Shown here: positions 1 to 4,941 of the stretch, one piece after another | Layout: each line of letters begins with the position of its first letter | Position numbering within the stretch: position 1 is the stretch's first letter | Position numbers and translations under genes: made by a program | DNA from: Gammaproteobacteria bacterium | Lineage (GTDB): Bacteria > Pseudomonadota > Gammaproteobacteria > Xanthomonadales > Marinicellaceae | Direction: 5' to 3' | DNA: 6,536 nt | Assembly: GCA_030426065.1 (NCBI GenBank) | Contig: JAUHZH010000132.1 | Location: 1-6,536, forward strand | The notes under the pieces: generated by a model | Seen by the model: only the letters and a program-made list of their open reading frames with translations | Database searches by the model: none | What the model was told of the DNA's origin: nothing

Positions 1-162
1 AGCAAATTGACCCGCCAATTTAGGGTAAGTGGCGTCAATGCCATTGCCATCCATGCCATGGCAAGTTTTGCACACTTGCTCTGCTTTGGCTTTGCCTTTT
101 TCTAGATCGGCTGCTTGTGCGTTGAAAACCAAGGCCAAGCTCAAAATCAGTGCTTTCTTCAT
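1..162 (-). CDS. Class I c-type cytochrome, N-terminal part (cut by window edge)
   Basis: This is a likely periplasmic electron carrier; only its first 54 codons lie in the window. Residues 1-17 form a Sec signal peptide (MKK, hydrophobic core, AQA cleavage site). The haem-binding motif CKTCH is at residues 31-35, followed by GMDGNG and a PKLAGQ segment, all typical of short c4/c5/c553-like class I cytochromes. The distal methionine ligand would lie beyond the edge. The ATG (162-160) overlaps the stop codon of the upstream cytochrome gene as ATGA. A strong Shine-Dalgarno AAGGAG sits inside the last codons of that gene, so translational coupling is likely. The precise redox partner cannot be read from the sequence. 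Confidence 0.88.
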   Translation of the reverse strand, partial: MKKALILSLALVFNAQAADLEKGKAKAEQVCKTCHGMDGNGIDATYPKLAGQFA

Positions 163-479
163 TTTTTCGCTCCTTGGTTGAGTGAGGCAAAATAGGCGGC
201 GATGTCGGCGATGTCTTGATCGGTCAAACTGCCGGCTTGTGCTTGCATGGTGCTGTGCTTGCGATCGCCTGATCGGTAGGCTTTCAAAGCGCTGACCAAG
301 TAGGCTTCGTTTTGACCACCCAAACGAGGCACGTGGTAGTTAGGGTAGGGGTTTTTGTAGAAAGGGATGCCATGACAACCTGTACAGGTGTAGGCAATTT
401 TCTGACCATTTTCAATATCACCCGCAGCCATGGCCTGTGAAGACAACAGCGCCAAGCCAATCATCAATGATTTTTTCAT
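159..479 (-). CDS. Class I c-type cytochrome (106 aa, second of three in tandem)
   Basis: This is a small monohaem cytochrome c, predicted periplasmic. Residues 1-18 are a signal peptide (MKK..., cleavage after AMA). The haem motif CTGCH is at 32-36, PRLGGQNEAYL is at about 51-61, and the probable axial methionine is Met78 in STMQ, followed by a C-terminal helix (LTDQDIADIAAYFASL). This is the plan of single-domain c4/c5-like cytochromes. I chose the ATG at 479. An in-frame GTG at 506 exists, but it directly abuts a good -10 box (512-507) and so lies upstream of the predicted transcription start. The segment between haem motif and PRLGG (IPFYKNPYPNYHV) is rich in aromatics and prolines, unlike the two sister genes. 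The gene overlaps the downstream cytochrome by 4 nt, suggesting a two-gene transcript. Confidence 0.9.
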   Translation of the reverse strand: MKKSLMIGLALLSSQAMAAGDIENGQKIAYTCTGCHGIPFYKNPYPNYHVPRLGGQNEAYLVSALKAYRSGDRKHSTMQAQAGSLTDQDIADIAAYFASLNQGAKK

Positions 480-506
480 CTGAACCCTATGAGAATAAAA
501 GCGCAC

Positions 507-535
507 ATTATATATCGGTCGAGAATTTGACTCAA
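507..535 (-). promoter_or_regulatory. Sigma-70-type promoter for the two-cytochrome transcript
   Basis: On the minus strand, TTGAGT (535-530) is separated by 17 nt from a perfect TATAAT (512-507). The expected start is near 500, giving a leader of about 20 nt before the ATG at 479. The -35 lies within a short palindrome, TTGAGTCAA. Assignment is by consensus only. Confidence 0.65.
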
Positions 536-550
536 TAGAGAGACCAACAA

Positions 551-574
551 AGTGTCACATCAAAGAGTGACACT
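551..574. repeat. Perfect 8-bp inverted repeat between cytochrome genes
   Basis: AGTGTCAC (551-558) and GTGACACT (567-574) are perfect inverted arms around an 8-nt spacer. On the minus strand it lies 25 nt past the stop of the upstream cytochrome gene, and its centre is about 62 nt before the predicted start of the next transcript. It may be a weak terminator (its tail, TTGTTGGT, is poor in U) or an operator. The sequence does not decide between them. Confidence 0.5.
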
Positions 575-598
575 GTTTGTATTGGCGAGTGGTTGTGA

Positions 599-901
599 TC
601 AGTTGCTTTTCAGACTGGCATAATAAGCAGCCAAGTTATCGATGTCCGCATCAGTCAATGCAGCCACCATGGGTGCCATGCTGGGGTCTTTGCGTTCACC
701 GCTTTTGAATGCACGGATTTGTTTGGCCAAATAGGCTTCTTTTTGACCAGCCAGGTTGGGCCACAAAGGGCTCGGGCTGATGCCATTGGCGCCATGACAA
801 GCGGCGCACAAGGCCGATTTGGCCTTGCCGGCTTCGATGTCTGCTGCATTGGCTGCACCCAGGCTGGCCATCAAGGCCAAGATCAATGTTTTGTTACTCA
901 T
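599..901 (-). CDS. Class I c-type cytochrome (100 aa, first of three in tandem)
   Basis: This is a small monohaem cytochrome c, predicted periplasmic electron carrier. An N-terminal signal peptide covers about residues 1-19 ([10 protein letters not shown], cleavage near ANA). The haem motif CAACH is at 32-36, followed by [22 protein letters not shown]. The axial methionine is Met75 or Met78 in DPSMAPM, and the terminal helix is [16 protein letters not shown]. This closely follows the single-domain c4/c5-like pattern and is clearly paralogous to the two downstream genes. The Shine-Dalgarno AAGGTG lies 5 nt before the ATG. It has its own putative promoter and an FNR-like box upstream, so it is probably expressed separately from pyrD-murB. 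Its specific oxidase or reductase partner is unknown. Confidence 0.9.
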   Translation of the reverse strand: MSNKTLILALMASLGAANAADIEAGKAKSALCAACHGANGISPSPLWPNLAGQKEAYLAKQIRAFKSGERKDPSMAPMVAALTDADIDNLAAYYASLKSN

Positions 902-949
902 GTTTCACCTTATTTTTGTTAATTTCGGTGTTTGCCACCTTGTGAGTAG

Positions 950-977
950 AGTGTATGCTCAGTTCCGATGGAATCAA
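950..977 (-). promoter_or_regulatory. Candidate promoter of the 599-901 cytochrome gene
   Basis: On the minus strand, TTGATT (977-972) and TACACT (955-950) are 16 nt apart. The expected start is near 943, giving a leader of about 42 nt. The -10 is only a moderate consensus match. Confidence 0.4.
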
Positions 978-995
978 GTAACTTCAGACCAAAAC

Positions 996-1009
996 TTGAC
1001 TTGAGTCAA
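996..1009. promoter_or_regulatory. FNR/ANR-like box upstream of the cytochrome genes
   Basis: The palindrome TTGACTTGAGTCAA fits the FNR/ANR/DNR consensus TTGAY-N4-RTCAA at every defined position. It lies between the murB stop and the cytochrome promoter. Its centre is about 60 nt upstream of the predicted start, near the class I activator position. Oxygen- or nitric-oxide-responsive control is inferred from this match; no regulator gene is in the window. Confidence 0.5.
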
Positions 1010-1014
1010 ACCTT

Positions 1015-2016
1015 TCACATCACCCTGACTTCTTCTTCCAAAACCACACCAAATTTGTTTTTGACCATGCGCTTGGCTTGGTTGGCCAATTTCAACAATT
1101 CTTTACCCGAGGCCCGTCCATGATTGACCAAAACCAGGGCATGCTTGTCATAGAATCCGGCATCACCTTCACGAAATCCTTTGAAGCCACATTGTTCCAG
1201 TAACCAGGCCGCACTGGTTTTGTATGCCTCGGGTTGGTCTGACGTGGTGGGAAACAAGGGCAAATCTTTGTGGCGCCTTTGAATGCGCCTGATTTGTTGG
1301 TCATTCAATACAGGGTTTTTAAAAAAGCTACCGGCATTGGGCAACTGCTCTGGATCGGGTAATTTGGATTGCCTGATTTGCGTGACGGCGGCAGCCACGT
1401 TGGCATATGTCACTTCTTTACCGGTTTCTTCGAAATAGTCAGACAAGGGTTGGTAACTGATGTTGATGTCACTGTTGTTGCGTAAATCCAGTGCCACCCT
1501 GGAAATGATCCAGGGCTGTTCATGGTATTTGAAGACGCTGTGGCGGTATGAAAACATACATTCTTTGCTGCTTAATCGGTGGTAGAGGCCGGTTTGCCAG
1601 TTATAAACTTCAACCCAAACCAAAACGTCTTTGATCTCAACACCATAAGCCCCGATGTTTTGGAAGGGAGCGGCGCCCACCAAACCTGGAATCAAAGCCA
1701 GGTTTTCAATCCCTCCAAGTCCTCGATTGACAGACCACATCACCAAATCATGCCAAACAGTGCCTGCCCAAGCCACCACCAAATTGTCCACTTGTGTGAT
1801 GTATTTTCGGGGTTTAATGTGGGCAACGAAACGTGGCAAGTCTTGGGTGAATAAAAAATTGCTGCCACTACCCAAAACCAGCATTTCTGTGATTTTGATG
1901 TTTTTGGGCAATGCCTCTAGGTCACTCAAGGAGTTGATGGCGGCGTATTGATTGCAGACACAGTCGACCGCCAGTGTGTTGTCGTCAATCAGATTGTGTT
2001 GCTCTAAGATGTTCAC
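1015..2016 (-). CDS. murB: UDP-N-acetylenolpyruvoylglucosamine reductase, type I
   Basis: MurB is a cytoplasmic FAD enzyme that reduces UDP-GlcNAc-enolpyruvate to UDP-MurNAc with NADPH, the second committed step of peptidoglycan precursor synthesis. Visible signatures are the FAD-binding stretch LVLGSGSNFLF (46-56), ENLALIPGLVGAAPFQNIGAYGVE (104-127, a family hallmark), SYRHSVFK with catalytic Arg158, NAGSFFKNP with the catalytic Ser230 proton donor, and a terminal LEEEV (326-330) supplying the catalytic Glu. At 333 aa it is close to the E. coli enzyme (342 aa). The layout is that of type I MurB. It starts at GTG (2016-2014), overlapping the pyrD TGA as GTGA. There is no strong Shine-Dalgarno at the usual distance, so coupling to pyrD translation is likely. 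The ATG just upstream is pyrD's last sense codon and is followed directly by the stop. Confidence 0.96.
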   Translation of the reverse strand: MNILEQHNLIDDNTLAVDCVCNQYAAINSLSDLEALPKNIKITEMLVLGSGSNFLFTQDLPRFVAHIKPRKYITQVDNLVVAWAGTVWHDLVMWSVNRGLGGIENLALIPGLVGAAPFQNIGAYGVEIKDVLVWVEVYNWQTGLYHRLSSKECMFSYRHSVFKYHEQPWIISRVALDLRNNSDINISYQPLSDYFEETGKEVTYANVAAAVTQIRQSKLPDPEQLPNAGSFFKNPVLNDQQIRRIQRRHKDLPLFPTTSDQPEAYKTSAAWLLEQCGFKGFREGDAGFYDKHALVLVNHGRASGKELLKLANQAKRMVKNKFGVVLEEEVRVM

Positions 2017-3017
2017 ATCAATGCGTTGTTAATTGCCCTTATCAATCCACTTCCGTGGTAAACAAAACCTGTATAAATTTGTATCAAATTGGCGCCCAGT
2101 TCCATTTTTTCTTTCGCATCTTCTTCAGACATGATACCACCAACCGCGACGATTGGGAAATCAGAACCGGCACATTGCCTGACACATTGCAAGGTGTCAT
2201 TGGCAGCTGACAGCAAAGGTGCGCCACTCAATCCCCCGGCTTGTTCAGACAAGGCTTGTGGTGACTGCAAGTCTTTTCTTGCAATCGTGGTGTTGGTGCA
2301 AATGATGCCATCCATGCCCGAGTCAATGATTTGTCTGGTCATGAACTGCAGTTGTTCCTGTGTTTGGTCGGGAGAAATTTTGACCAAAATCGGCGTGTAT
2401 TTTTCGCTCTCTTGTTGTGCTTGCAATTGGGCTTGTTTCATCCCGTTGAGCAAGTCAGTCAGCGCCTGGTCATTTTGCAAATCACGCAAGTCCGGTGTGT
2501 TGGGTGAAGAAATGTTGACCGTGATGTAGTCGCACAAGCCATGGGCTTTTTCGAAACAATGGACGTAATCCTTCAAAGCATCTTCGTTTGCTGTGGTTTT
2601 GTTTTTACCGATGTTGATGCCAAGCACGCCTTTGAATTGCGCTGCTTTCACCTGCTTAACCAGGTGGTCAATGCCTTTGTTGTTGAATCCCATTCGGTTG
2701 ATGATGGCTTGATCCGGTTTCAGGCGAAACAACCTCGGTTTCTCATTACCCGCTTGAGGTTTGGGCGTGATGGTGCCGATTTCGATGAAGCCGAAGCCTT
2801 GAGCCGACAGGCCTTTGATGGCATCGCCGTTTTTATCAAATCCAGCGGCCAATCCAACTGGGTTGGGGAAACGAATGCCCATCAACTCCACAGGGTTGTC
2901 TTTTGTGGTGCAGCCGGTCAATGTGGCGAATGGTGAGGACAGCGCCTTGATGGCCAAATCGTGTGCCAATTCGGCTGGGATTTGTTGCAAAGATTTGCGT
3001 GCAATGAATTCAAGCAT
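2013..3017 (-). CDS. pyrD: Dihydroorotate dehydrogenase (quinone), class 2
   Basis: PyrD is an FMN enzyme of the inner-membrane face that oxidises dihydroorotate to orotate in pyrimidine synthesis and passes the electrons to ubiquinone. The class 2 N-terminal helical region (1-40, ARKSLQQIPAELAHDLA) that docks to membrane and quinone is present. Further signatures are PVGLAAGFDKNG (53-64), EIGTITPKPQ (79-88), NRMGFNN (107-113), INIGKNK (134-140), NISSPNTPDLR (168-178) with the catalytic base Ser171, TNTT (241-244) and AVGGI (291-295). Its 334 aa match the family length. The ATG at 3017 aligns with the E. coli N-terminus; no in-frame start lies just upstream and no Shine-Dalgarno is visible. 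A TACAAT box ends 6 nt before the ATG, suggesting a leaderless mRNA. It overlaps murB by 4 nt. Confidence 0.97.
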   Translation of the reverse strand: MLEFIARKSLQQIPAELAHDLAIKALSSPFATLTGCTTKDNPVELMGIRFPNPVGLAAGFDKNGDAIKGLSAQGFGFIEIGTITPKPQAGNEKPRLFRLKPDQAIINRMGFNNKGIDHLVKQVKAAQFKGVLGINIGKNKTTANEDALKDYVHCFEKAHGLCDYITVNISSPNTPDLRDLQNDQALTDLLNGMKQAQLQAQQESEKYTPILVKISPDQTQEQLQFMTRQIIDSGMDGIICTNTTIARKDLQSPQALSEQAGGLSGAPLLSAANDTLQCVRQCAGSDFPIVAVGGIMSEEDAKEKMELGANLIQIYTGFVYHGSGLIRAINNALM

Positions 3018-3022
3018 ATAAT
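2995..3022 (+). promoter_or_regulatory. Candidate promoter of the SFPD-repeat gene
   Basis: On the plus strand, TTGCGT (2995-3000) and a perfect TATAAT (3017-3022) are 16 nt apart. The -10 overlaps the pyrD start codon. The predicted start, near 3029, gives a leader of about 58 nt. The -35 is weak. Confidence 0.4.
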
Positions 3023-3023
3023 G

Positions 3024-3029
3024 ATTGTA
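3024..3029 (-). promoter_or_regulatory. Putative -10 box for leaderless pyrD mRNA
   Basis: TACAAT on the minus strand (3029-3024) is followed by six bases and then the pyrD ATG, so transcription would start at or next to the A of ATG. The -35 region is only a T-run (about 3047-3052) and is a poor match. The lack of any Shine-Dalgarno fits a leaderless start. Confidence 0.4.
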
Positions 3030-3086
3030 ATGTTTTTTTTATCAGAAAAAAAGACCCGTTTTTTGGGTGTAGGAGAGGTGAATCAT

Positions 3087-3383
3087 ATGAAGCACATGTT
3101 TTATTTGCTGTTGTGTTGTATGGCAACTGCACAAGCCGACTGTCAATTCAAGTCATGGCCATTGAAAGGCAAGGTTCAGTTCGTCGATTCATTCCCTGAC
3201 ATCAAAATCCAATATGTGGACGCTTTTCCAGACATCAAAGTGAAAATGGTGGACAGTTTCCCGGATGATTGCGGTGAATGGCAGAAGGTTGAATCTTTTC
3301 CTGACTTCAAAGTGCAGGTGGTGACTTCATTTCCAGACCTCAAAGTGCAGCTGGTCAATTCATTTCCGGGTATGTCAAAATGA
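3087..3383 (+). CDS. Small secreted protein of six 11-residue SFPD repeats
   Basis: This 98-residue protein begins with a Sec signal peptide (1-17, MKHMFYLLLCCMATAQA, likely cleaved before Asp18). The mature part is almost entirely repeats of the form V-x-x-V-[DETN]-[SA]-F-P-D-[ILF]-K. The Phe-Pro pairs are at 36, 47, 58, 71, 82 and 93: spaced 11 residues apart except a 13-residue step in the middle, where DDCGEW (60-65) replaces the usual linker. The mature chain has two cysteines, Cys19 and Cys62, which could form a disulfide. The ATG at 3087 is preceded by AGGAGAGGTG at good spacing, which decides the start; further upstream there is no signal peptide. From memory, short repeat proteins of this look have been linked to the knotted '7(1) septoil knot' family; I cannot verify this here. 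Function is unknown; an envelope location is inferred. Confidence 0.85.
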   Translation: MKHMFYLLLCCMATAQADCQFKSWPLKGKVQFVDSFPDIKIQYVDAFPDIKVKMVDSFPDDCGEWQKVESFPDFKVQVVTSFPDLKVQLVNSFPGMSK

Positions 3384-3406
3384 ATGGAAGAAGTCACGCT
3401 AATAAA

Positions 3407-3430
3407 AAAACCCGCCGACCGGCGGGTTTT
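3407..3430. terminator. Bidirectional intrinsic terminator between SFPD gene and hsp20
   Basis: CCCGCC (3411-3416) and GGCGGG (3421-3426) form a GC-rich stem with loop GACC. It is flanked by AAAAAAA on the left (3404-3410) and TTTT on the right. On the minus strand the stem is followed by seven Ts, a strong terminator for hsp20. On the plus strand it is followed by four Ts and serves the SFPD gene. Confidence 0.85.
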
Positions 3431-3453
3431 CAAAGAGGAGGAGGTGTGGTGGT

Positions 3454-3918
3454 TTAGGCCACGTTGTCTTTCACGACTTTGGGTTTTTGCTCAATCGCAT
3501 TCTGGTTGTTGTTGATGGCGATGGTGCGGGGTTTCATCGCTTCTGGAATTTCACGTTCCAATTCAATGTGTAACAACCCATTGTCCATGTTGGCGGCTTT
3601 CACTTTGACGTGATCGGCCAACTGGAAACGCCTTTCAAACGAACGGTTGGCAATGCCCCTGTGAATGAATTTACCTTGAACTTCACTTTCCTTTTTGCCT
3701 TTCACAGTCAATGTGTTTTGTTCAGAGGTGATTTCCAAATCATGGTCACCGAAACCTGCCACTGCCAAAGTGATGCGGTAATGGTTTTCATCCAATGATT
3801 CGATGTTGTAGGGTGGATAACTGGGGGTTTGGTCAATGCGGTTCGCTTGGTCTAACAATTGTGCCATGCGATCAAAGCCCACAGAAGTACGGAATAAGGG
3901 CGTCAAATCAAAATTCAT
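3454..3918 (-). CDS. ibpA: Small heat-shock protein, Hsp20/IbpA family
   Basis: This is an ATP-independent cytoplasmic chaperone that binds unfolding proteins and aggregates and holds them for DnaK/ClpB. The N-terminus FDLTPLFRTSVGFDRM (3-18) and YPPYNIE (34-40) closely follow E. coli IbpA. The alpha-crystallin domain runs from about 35 to 125, with DENHYRITLAVAGF (43-56), NRSFERRFQL (91-100), AANMDNGLLHIEL (108-120) and IPEAMKPR (124-131). The oligomerisation I-x-I motif is I133-A-I135. The tail beyond it (136-154) is polar. I chose the ATG at 3918, preceded by AGGAG at 7 nt; in-frame extension to 4008 would only translate the leader. The gene follows ubiA on the same strand, 119 nt away, but has its own sigma-32-like promoter and a thermometer-like leader. 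The symbol reflects similarity to E. coli IbpA; ibpA and ibpB are not always separable. Confidence 0.95.
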   Translation of the reverse strand: MNFDLTPLFRTSVGFDRMAQLLDQANRIDQTPSYPPYNIESLDENHYRITLAVAGFGDHDLEITSEQNTLTVKGKKESEVQGKFIHRGIANRSFERRFQLADHVKVKAANMDNGLLHIELEREIPEAMKPRTIAINNNQNAIEQKPKVVKDNVA

Positions 3919-3924
3919 TTCATT

Positions 3925-3944
3925 TCTCCTAAGTAATAGCAAGA
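3925..3944 (-). promoter_or_regulatory. ROSE-type RNA thermometer hairpin covering the hsp20 Shine-Dalgarno
   Basis: In the mRNA, UCUUGCU (3944-3938) faces AGGAGA (3930-3925) across a 7-nt loop. Pairing gives U-A, C-G, U-A, U-G, a G-G mismatch, a bulged C, then U-A. This is the arrangement of the conserved UYGCU/AGGA core of ROSE elements found in leaders of small heat-shock genes, including E. coli ibpA. The Shine-Dalgarno would be hidden at low temperature and open on heating. Confidence 0.7.
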
Positions 3945-3955
3945 TGATTTGTTGT

Positions 3956-3998
3956 GACCTGCAATGTGCCAGGTCGTTTTTAATGATGAATCCCATCA
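3956..3998 (-). promoter_or_regulatory. Two upstream hairpins in the hsp20 leader
   Basis: Reading 5' to 3' on the minus strand, TGATG/CATCA (3998-3984, 5-nt loop) is followed by GACCTG/CAGGTC (3975-3956, 8-nt loop). Both are perfect stems between the predicted transcription start and the Shine-Dalgarno hairpin. ROSE leaders typically carry stable 5' hairpins before the temperature-sensing one, so these probably belong to the same element. Confidence 0.55.
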
Positions 3999-4021
3999 GG
4001 CAATCCATCGTTAAAAGCTAT

Positions 4022-4047
4022 ATAAGGGGAATCTAAATCATTTCAAG
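4022..4047 (-). promoter_or_regulatory. Sigma-32 (RpoH)-like heat-shock promoter of hsp20
   Basis: On the minus strand, CTTGAAA (4047-4041) is followed, 11 nt later, by CCCCTTAT (4029-4022), close to the RpoH consensus CTTGAAA / CCCCATNT. The -35 overlaps the last codons and stop of ubiA (CTC TTG AAA TGA). The expected start, near 4015, leaves a leader of about 97 nt. Spacing is at the short end for RpoH promoters. Confidence 0.72.
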
Positions 4048-4913
4048 AGGTGATGCGCAAAAATTCCAATGAATACCGTCATGCCCACCCAGTTGTTGTG
4101 AAGGAAGGCTTTGAAACATCGTGTTTCATCGCGTTGCATGATCAAGAATTGCTGATAAACAAAAAGCCACAAAACGGCGATCACCGCAACATAATAGGGC
4201 GCAGTCAGTTCCATTTGTTTGCCAAACAGGAACAAGGCGAACACCGTCATCAGCTGCAAAATGCCGATGATGACTTTGTCTAAATCGCCAAAAAGGATGG
4301 CGGTGGATTTGATGCCAATGCGCAGGTCGTCCTTGCGGTCAATCATGGCATAGATGGTGTCGTAAGCTGTGGTCCACAGGATGTTGCCGATGAACAACAA
4401 CCAGGCGACTTTCGGGACGTTGCCTGTGATTTCCGCAAAAACCATGGGGATGGAAAAGGAAAAAGCGATGCCGAGATATACTTGAGGCAAATAAGTCAGG
4501 CGTTTCATCAAAGGGTAAGTGACGGCAAAAAATGCAGCCGCCAAGGCCAGGTATACGGTCAATGTCTCTAAAAAAAACAACAAACACGCCGCCAACAACA
4601 GCAAACCGATGAACAGCCGCCAAGCATGTAACAACGAAACGGTTTTTTGTGCCAGTGGTCGATTTGCTGTGCGTTGAACATGACCATCAAACTTTCGGTC
4701 GGAAATGTCATTGATGACACAGCCAGCAGCCCGCATCAAAAAAACGCCCAAAGTGAATATCAGCCAATGAGACCAATGCGGATGACCCTCTGAAGCCGCC
4801 CACAATGCCCACCATGTGGGCCACAGCAACAACAAGGTGCCAATCGGGCGATCCAGTCGCATCAATTGAACATAGGGCCAGACTCGATTTCCTTGCAGTG
4901 CCTTCATAATCAT
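4038..4913 (-). CDS. ubiA: 4-hydroxybenzoate polyprenyltransferase
   Basis: UbiA is an inner-membrane prenyltransferase that joins a polyprenyl diphosphate to 4-hydroxybenzoate, the first membrane step of ubiquinone synthesis. The first Asp-rich motif is NDISDRKFD (68-76); the second lies in YDTIYAMIDRKDD (184-196). Both bind Mg-diphosphate. LMRLDRPIGTLLLLWPTWWALW (17-38), ANRPL (83-87) and KRLTYLPQVYLG (137-148) are family signatures, and about eight or nine hydrophobic segments span the protein. Length (291 aa) matches E. coli UbiA (290). Start is ATG at 4913, or ATG two codons later (4907); neither has a clear Shine-Dalgarno. A candidate promoter lies just upstream. It diverges from trmL and is followed by hsp20 with no evident terminator between, so some readthrough into hsp20 is possible. 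Confidence 0.96.
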   Translation of the reverse strand: MIMKALQGNRVWPYVQLMRLDRPIGTLLLLWPTWWALWAASEGHPHWSHWLIFTLGVFLMRAAGCVINDISDRKFDGHVQRTANRPLAQKTVSLLHAWRLFIGLLLLAACLLFFLETLTVYLALAAAFFAVTYPLMKRLTYLPQVYLGIAFSFSIPMVFAEITGNVPKVAWLLFIGNILWTTAYDTIYAMIDRKDDLRIGIKSTAILFGDLDKVIIGILQLMTVFALFLFGKQMELTAPYYVAVIAVLWLFVYQQFLIMQRDETRCFKAFLHNNWVGMTVFIGIFAHHLLK

Positions 4914-4920
4914 TTACAAT
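4893..4920 (+). promoter_or_regulatory. Candidate trmL promoter
   Basis: On the plus strand, TTGCAG (4893-4898) and TACAAT (4915-4920) are 16 nt apart, with a start expected near 4927 and a leader of about 20 nt. It overlaps the first codons and leader of ubiA. Confidence 0.4.
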
Positions 4921-4941
4921 GGTTCGTTTTTTCAACTGCTC

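Noticed and set aside
551..574. CRP site reading of the AGTGTCAC inverted repeat
   Set aside because: The CRP core is TGTGA-N6-TCACA; here the arms read TGTCAC/GTGACA with an 8-nt spacer, which does not match.
719..922. Plus-strand open frame opposite the 599-901 cytochrome gene
   Set aside because: It is antisense to a gene with a clear CxxCH motif and signal peptide, and its own translation shows no family features.
2089..2529. 146-codon plus-strand frame opposite pyrD
   Set aside because: It is antisense to strongly conserved coding sequence with no ribosome site or recognisable protein pattern.
2541..2936. 131-codon plus-strand frame opposite pyrD
   Set aside because: It is the complement of conserved PyrD motifs; the long frame is a by-product of PyrD codon use.
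3180..3380. Possible CRISPR-like or tandem DNA repeat in the SFPD gene
   Set aside because: The period is protein-level; nucleotide copies differ at third positions, and the frame is open with signal peptide and ribosome site.
3432..3446. GAGGAGGAGG purine run after the terminator, resembling a ribosome site
   Set aside because: No start codon with a sensible frame follows on the plus strand; it lies in the hsp20 3' untranslated region.
3919..4008. 30-codon N-terminal extension of hsp20
   Set aside because: IbpA homology starts at MNFDLTPLF, there is a good Shine-Dalgarno just before that ATG, and the extension covers the predicted thermometer leader.
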